64,000 nt of DNA from Rhodococcus zopfii NBRC 100606 = JCM 9919 (GTDB taxonomy: Bacteria > Actinomycetota > Actinomycetes > Mycobacteriales > Mycobacteriaceae), in NCBI RefSeq assembly GCF_001895025.1, contig NZ_BCXI01000016.1:1-64000 (forward strand), read 5' to 3'. A program made the translations under genes and the position numbers. The notes under the pieces are model-generated. The model saw only the letters and a program-made list of their open reading frames with translations, was not told the origin of the DNA and did no database searches. Shown piece after piece: positions 59,771-64,000 of this stretch; position 1 is the stretch's first letter, and each line of letters starts with the position of its first letter.

Positions 59771-60757
59771 TCACACACGTTCGAGCCAGATCTCCCGCCA
59801 GAACGGCACGAACTCCCGTGGGCAACTGGCGTTGAGCGCACCGTTGCAGGTGATGCCCTCGAGGACGATGCAGGGATTCTTCATGGTGAGCAACTCGCCG
59901 GTGCCCTCGTCGATGCACCTGGTCACCCGCGCCTGAACCCGGGCCGTACGTCCGCAGTGACGTGCCATTTCTTCCTCGAAGCCCATGCCCCGGTTCAGGC
60001 GATCCGCGTCGAGCGTCTCCATGATCTCGCTCTTGGTCTTGATCCGGACCATCTCGCCCGGTTGCAGGTTCAGGTGGGCGGTCGGTGTCCTGCCCACGAC
60101 CTTGCCTTCTACGAATCCCCAGGGCAGTCCGTTGCGAAACCACAGCTTGCGCGGGAGCAGCCGCCGGCTGGTGTCCTGCAGCCGATTGAAGAGACCCACG
60201 AGGAATGCTTCCGCGGAATCGACCGGGCCGACGTTTCCGGTCTTCACGTCGGTCACATATTGACCGAGATCGCGGAAGGGCAGGCATGTCGGCGCGGCGC
60301 GGAGCAGCTCGGTGGCCTGGCACGAATACCGTGGCCGGTCGTCGGATCCCGGTTCCTTGCGAGTGTTGGCGTCGAGCAGTGGAATATCGGCGGACGACGA
60401 GCTGGGCGGGTTCGGCGTCCCGGGCTCCACCCGTTTGAGCCAGGCATCTTTCCAATACAGCGAACACGCAGTCTGGCACCCGCCGTGGGCGGATCCGTCG
60501 CACCGCGAGTCGGTCAGGTGGACGGCATTCTCCATTCGGTGGATGCCGGTGCCCGAGATGGTGTCGCAGAGCTTGTGCGCAACCTTGTGCACGGTCAGCC
60601 GACGACCGCAGAACCGGAGCATTTCCGGCATGAACGGAAGGTTCTCGAGCTCGCCACTCTCATCGAGGGTCGCGAGTATCTCTTCGGCGCTTCGCACCTC
60701 GACCAGGTCGCCGACGCGCAGACCCGAAGCGGTCGTACCGGCCACGGACTTCGTCAC
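59771..60757 (-). CDS. Unrecognised two-repeat Cys-rich protein
   Basis: 328-aa protein without a family I can name. It contains two similar halves, about 15-110 and 230-328, each with G-(D/E)-x-V-(E/R)-(V/I) at the start, EI(L/M)xTLD, an EM..R.CGR block and a closing W(K/R)(D/E)xWL(K/E)RV. Cys spacing is conserved between halves: C50, C64, C86, C94 and C268, C281, C304, C312. The linker (about 113-228) is variable. It may be a metal-bound or disulfide-rich domain duplication. No signal peptide. It is embedded in a glycan locus between a methyltransferase and a glycosyltransferase. Confidence 0.75.
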   Translation of the reverse strand: MTKSVAGTTASGLRVGDLVEVRSAEEILATLDESGELENLPFMPEMLRFCGRRLTVHKVAHKLCDTISGTGIHRMENAVHLTDSRCDGSAHGGCQTACSLYWKDAWLKRVEPGTPNPPSSSSADIPLLDANTRKEPGSDDRPRYSCQATELLRAAPTCLPFRDLGQYVTDVKTGNVGPVDSAEAFLVGLFNRLQDTSRRLLPRKLWFRNGLPWGFVEGKVVGRTPTAHLNLQPGEMVRIKTKSEIMETLDADRLNRGMGFEEEMARHCGRTARVQARVTRCIDEGTGELLTMKNPCIVLEGITCNGALNASCPREFVPFWREIWLERV

Positions 60758-60835
60758 GGAGCGTCTCCTTCTATGCTGGCTGACCTGTGGAATTGTGGTC
60801 GGTCCTTGGACGCCGGCTCCTCCCCGGACGTGCCG

Positions 60836-61501
60836 CTACGAGTCGGTCGCGATGATCGATTTGGTGAGGCCGAATATGCGTTCGCGCAATATGGTTGCGG
60901 TCGGGAAGTAGTCGCGCATCTCTGTGATACTCACCAGTTCCGTCCACAGAACCTCGCGGCGCGCCTCCTCTGTGTTCCGCGGCCTCGTGTGCACCAGCGG
61001 CCAGTGTTCGGCGACGGCGACCCTGGCCGCGGCCGGCATGAACTGCATTCCGGGAAAGAGCCAGTGCGGTTCGATGGGAAAATACCGGTAGGGCGTCTGG
61101 ACCCAAAAGTGCGGTGCGAGTGCGCGGACCTGACGAGCCAGCTCCGTTCTCCGCGCGTGTCCGCCCACATGCTCGATGAGCGAATTGGAGAAGACGACAT
61201 CGAAGTGGGTGTCGGCCTTGGCCTCTGCGAGGACCCGCGCAGCATCGCACGCATCACCGAGGACCGGGGCGATCCACCCGTCCTCGGACTCGCCCGGCTC
61301 GAAGAGGTTGAGTACGGTGACACGACCGGGCCTGACCGGTGCGCGCCGCCAGGTCTCGACCGTGCCACCGAGATCGAGAACGTGGGCCTGCTCGATCGCC
61401 GGGAATGTCTCGGTGAACATCTGCCAGCGCCGCATTCTCGCTCTGGCACCCAAAGATGTCGGAGAATCCACGACCATGCGTCGTAATCGGGTGCCGTTCA
61501 C
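60836..61501 (-). CDS. Class I SAM-dependent methyltransferase
   Basis: 221-aa methyltransferase: VLDLGGTVETW (SAM motif I, about 39-49), DVVFSNSLIEHVGGH, and FWVQTPYRYFPIEPHWLFP, typical of small glycan- or lipid-linked methyltransferases. GTG at 61501 is supported by GGAGGG at 61507-61512, five bases upstream on the minus strand; an ATG eight codons later is the alternative. Likely to methylate a sugar of the local glycan. Confidence 0.83.
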   Translation of the reverse strand: MNGTRLRRMVVDSPTSLGARARMRRWQMFTETFPAIEQAHVLDLGGTVETWRRAPVRPGRVTVLNLFEPGESEDGWIAPVLGDACDAARVLAEAKADTHFDVVFSNSLIEHVGGHARRTELARQVRALAPHFWVQTPYRYFPIEPHWLFPGMQFMPAAARVAVAEHWPLVHTRPRNTEEARREVLWTELVSITEMRDYFPTATILRERIFGLTKSIIATDS

Positions 61502-61629
61502 GCGATCCCTCCGGCGATGTGGCTCTCGAGGTTCGTGAAGAACCACCCTATCACCGTCGCGGGAAGAGGAGGCCGATCTCGCGGCCGTTCGATGAGGCCT
61601 TCCGCTCCGCGGGTACTACCCTCGAATTC

Positions 61630-62883
61630 ATGACCCGGCAAAGGGTTCGTATCGCAATCGTGGGCATCAACTACGCCCCCGAGTCGATCGGGATTGCGCC
61701 CTACACGACGCTTCTCGCGTCCGGATTGGCTGCCCGCGGGCACGAGGTGCAGGTACTGACCGGTTTCCCGCACTATCCGGAATGGGCGCGCCGCGACGGG
61801 ACCTTCCGGTTTCGATCCGAGGAGGTCGAGAATCTCGTTCACATCGGCCGTTTCGGTCATTACGTCCCGCGGCGCGCCACGACGTCGGGCCGTGTCGCGA
61901 TGGAAACGACCTTCGGACTGCAGGTTCTGCTCGCTCGATGGAACGAACCGGAGGTCGTCCTCGTCGTGAGTCCGCCGTTGCTCGCGGCAGGAATATCGGC
62001 GGTGCGAGCGCGACTGTCGCGACCGCGACCTGCGATCGGTGTGATCGTTCACGACCTGTACGGCCGGGGGGCCGAGGAGACCGCGGCGGTCACGGGCAGA
62101 CCGGCTCTGGCGGTGCACGCGGTGGAGGCAGCAGTTCTCCGGCTGGCGGACGAGGTCGTGGTGATCCACGAGGGGTTCGCAGAGATTCTGGAACGTCTCG
62201 GCGTCGACCGCGGCCGGATCCGCACCGTTCGGAACTGGAACCATGTCGCGCCGCCGGATCCTGCGGCGAGCGCAGCGTTCCGCGCCGCAGCGGGATGGGA
62301 TCCCGCCGAGGTGGTGATTCTGCACTCGGGGAACATGGGGGCCAAGCAGGGCTTGGAGAACGTGGTGGCGGCAGCCCGGCTGGCAAGCCTCGAAGGACGG
62401 CGGGTGCGGTTCGTCTTGCTCGGCGACGGGAATCAGCGTGTCCGTCTGGAGGCCGAGGGCGCGGGAGTCGATACCCTGCAGTTCCTGGATCCGGTCGCGG
62501 AAGACGTCTTCCCTTCCGTCCTCGGTGCCGCCGATGTGCTTCTGGTGAACGAACGCCCGGGGGTCGCGCAGATGGCGGTGCCCAGCAAATTGACCTCCTA
62601 TCTCAACTCCGGAAAGCCCCTTCTTGCCGCGACGGACGCGGGCGGCTTCACCGCGGCGGAGATCGCCGCCTCCGGAGCGGGTGTCCGTGTCCCGGCCGAC
62701 CGGCCGGACCTATTGCTTCGGGAGGCAGTGCGACTGGGCACGGACGGTGAACTCGCGACCCGGCTGGCGGAGGCGGGCCGCCGCTACTGCGCCACCGTGC
62801 TGTCCGAGCACGAGGCACTGGATCGATACGAGGAGTGGATCCTGGACCTGGCGCGTACCCCACGCGGGTTGGGAGCACGTTGA
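61630..62883 (+). CDS. Family 4 glycosyltransferase (WcaI-like)
   Basis: 417-aa GT-B-fold retaining glycosyltransferase. The start [33 protein letters not shown] and [11 protein letters not shown] match WcaI/colanic-acid-type enzymes; the donor-binding part has [14 protein letters not shown] (about 237-250) and [17 protein letters not shown]. Its stop overlaps the gmd start (TGATG), so both are made together. It likely adds a GDP-sugar-derived residue to a lipid-linked glycan. Confidence 0.88.
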   Translation: MTRQRVRIAIVGINYAPESIGIAPYTTLLASGLAARGHEVQVLTGFPHYPEWARRDGTFRFRSEEVENLVHIGRFGHYVPRRATTSGRVAMETTFGLQVLLARWNEPEVVLVVSPPLLAAGISAVRARLSRPRPAIGVIVHDLYGRGAEETAAVTGRPALAVHAVEAAVLRLADEVVVIHEGFAEILERLGVDRGRIRTVRNWNHVAPPDPAASAAFRAAAGWDPAEVVILHSGNMGAKQGLENVVAAARLASLEGRRVRFVLLGDGNQRVRLEAEGAGVDTLQFLDPVAEDVFPSVLGAADVLLVNERPGVAQMAVPSKLTSYLNSGKPLLAATDAGGFTAAEIAASGAGVRVPADRPDLLLREAVRLGTDGELATRLAEAGRRYCATVLSEHEALDRYEEWILDLARTPRGLGAR

Positions 62884-63920
62884 TGGCGAAACGGGCATTC
62901 GTAACCGGTATCACCGGGCAGGACGGGTCGTATCTCGCCGAGTTCCTGCTGGGCAAGGGCTACGAGGTGCACGGAATCATCCGTCGTGCGTCGACCTTCA
63001 ACACGCACCGGATCGAACACCTTTATGTGGACCCTCACGTTTCCGGCGCGAGGATGTTCCTTCATTACGGGGACCTCGTGGACGGGGCGCGGCTCGCGTC
63101 GTTGTTGTCGACGATCAGACCCGACGAGGTGTATCACCTGGCGGCGCAGTCCCATGTCCGGGTCAGTTTCGACGAACCCGAATATACCGCCGAGACAACA
63201 GCTCTCGGAACACTCAAACTATTGGAAGCGATTCGTCGACTCGGCCTGAGCTGCCGCTTCTACCAAGCGTCGAGTTCCGAGATGTTCGGTGCTTCGAGGC
63301 TGCCGCAGAACGAGATCTCTCCGTTCCATCCGCGTTCGCCGTACGGTTCGGCGAAAGCCTTCGCCTACTGGACTGCATGCAACTACCGGGAGGCTTACGG
63401 GCAGTTCGCCGTCAACGGCATCCTGTTCAACCACGAATCGCCCAGGCGAGGAGAAACCTTCGTCACCCGAAAGATCACGCGCGCGGTCGCCCGGATCCGG
63501 GCCGGCCTCGACGAGCACGTGTACCTGGGCAACATCGATGTGATCCGGGACTGGGGATACGCGCCGGAGTACGTCGAGGGGATGTGGCGGATGTTGCAGG
63601 CCGACGCACCCGACGACTATGTGCTCGCAACGGGATCGGGATACTCGGTGCGTGAGTTCCTCACTCTCGCTTTCGATCACGTCGGTCTCGATTGGGAGAG
63701 GTATGTGCGATTCGACGACCGCTATGTCCGGCCCGCCGAGGTCGATGCGCTGGTCGGCGACGCGGCGAAGGCGAGGTCCCACCTCGGTTGGCATCCGAGA
63801 GTGCAGACCCCGGAACTCGTGAAACTCATGGTCGACGCAGACATCTCGGCACTCGAGGCCGGGGGCCGGCATTGGATCGACAGGCCTGCACTTCCGGGTT
63901 GGAGCACCGCGCCGAGTTGA
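62883..63920 (+). CDS. gmd: GDP-mannose 4,6-dehydratase
   Basis: First step from GDP-mannose toward GDP-fucose and related 6-deoxyhexoses. 345-aa extended [20 protein letters not shown] (about 7-23), [22 protein letters not shown] and [10 protein letters not shown] with the catalytic Tyr/Lys, and [16 protein letters not shown], which is diagnostic for Gmd. It faces an fcl-like gene at the window edge, suggesting a GDP-fucose branch. Confidence 0.94.
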   Translation: MAKRAFVTGITGQDGSYLAEFLLGKGYEVHGIIRRASTFNTHRIEHLYVDPHVSGARMFLHYGDLVDGARLASLLSTIRPDEVYHLAAQSHVRVSFDEPEYTAETTALGTLKLLEAIRRLGLSCRFYQASSSEMFGASRLPQNEISPFHPRSPYGSAKAFAYWTACNYREAYGQFAVNGILFNHESPRRGETFVTRKITRAVARIRAGLDEHVYLGNIDVIRDWGYAPEYVEGMWRMLQADAPDDYVLATGSGYSVREFLTLAFDHVGLDWERYVRFDDRYVRPAEVDALVGDAAKARSHLGWHPRVQTPELVKLMVDADISALEAGGRHWIDRPALPGWSTAPS

Positions 63921-63931
63921 CCGGGATCGGG

Positions 63932-64000
63932 TCAGCGACGGTACGTGTCCTGGTGTGCGAGAAACCAGTCGTAGGTTGTTTTGATTCCTTCTGCAAAAGG
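63932..64000 (-). CDS. C-terminal end of an NAD-dependent epimerase, GDP-L-fucose-synthase-like (partial)
   Basis: Only the last 22 codons lie in the window; reading the minus strand gives PFAEGIKTTYDWFLAHQDTY and a TGA at 63932-63934. G-I-x-x-T-Y-x-W-F-L is the common end of GDP-L-fucose synthases and related epimerases. Next to gmd, Fcl is the best guess. The body of the gene is beyond the edge. Confidence 0.6.
   Translation of the reverse strand, partial: PFAEGIKTTYDWFLAHQDTYRR

Overview
The window is high-GC actinobacterial DNA, most likely Rhodococcus or a close relative in the Mycobacteriales. The evidence is gene order: rpfB-ksgA-ispE, then an acyl-AMP/acyl-CoA ligase of the Pks16 type, pth, rplY, and later prsA-glmU-(tRNA-Gln)-tetR-mfd-mazG. 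This is the order of the Mycobacterium tuberculosis Rv1009-Rv1021 backbone, opened by large insertions. Genus is an inference; no 16S or marker search was possible.

Layout. 1-8 kb: two tandem resuscitation-promoting factor genes of identical length (375 aa each), ksgA, a cold-shock gene and a convergent WYL regulator that split ksgA from ispE, an ABC-F ATPase and a small membrane protein. 8.3-14.7 kb: a fatty-acyl beta-oxidation-like operon (thiolase-like, enoyl-CoA hydratase, acyl-CoA dehydrogenase) facing a TetR gene with a palindromic operator candidate, then small NTF2-like and VOC genes and a 3-hydroxyisobutyryl-CoA-hydrolase-like gene. 14.8-20.3 kb: a low-complexity hypothetical, prfC (RF3), the acyl ligase, pth and rplY; a perfect 52-nt palindrome joins the stop codons of the ligase gene and pth. 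20.6-26.1 kb: a full ergothioneine set, egtABCD with overlapping genes and a divergent egtE.

26.4-36.1 kb is the main accessory region: a FadR/GntR-type regulator followed by a catabolic cluster (mycofactocin-type SDR, [3Fe-4S] ferredoxin, cytochrome P450, NTF2-like protein, FNR/2Fe-2S reductase, second SDR, two family III CoA-transferases). It contains two decayed genes: a frameshifted SDR and a chimera of a thiolase N-terminus with an acyl-CoA dehydrogenase C-terminus. The 10-mer TTCATCATGA occurs upstream of the regulator, the first SDR and the CoA-transferase pair, which suggests one regulon. The substrate is unknown; an alicyclic, terpenoid or steroid-like compound that is hydroxylated, oxidised and CoA-activated would fit.

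36.1-46.4 kb: a DMT exporter and MocR regulator whose start codons overlap, with three CGATAGC repeats across the junction; an MFS transporter preceded by three 25-bp tandem repeats; an epimerase; a large LuxR/MalT-like regulator with a non-canonical P-loop; a flavin-dependent oxidoreductase; and two small hypotheticals. 46.4-58.8 kb: prsA, glmU, tRNA-Gln, two TetR genes, a secreted lipase-fold protein that seems to lack its catalytic Ser and His, its secreted partner, an HTH/PIN pair, mfd and mazG. 58.9-64 kb: the start of a surface-polysaccharide locus (two glycosyltransferases, a methyltransferase, gmd, the tail of an fcl-like gene) with an unrecognised protein built from two Cys-rich repeats. 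No transposase, CRISPR array, phage gene or rRNA was seen.
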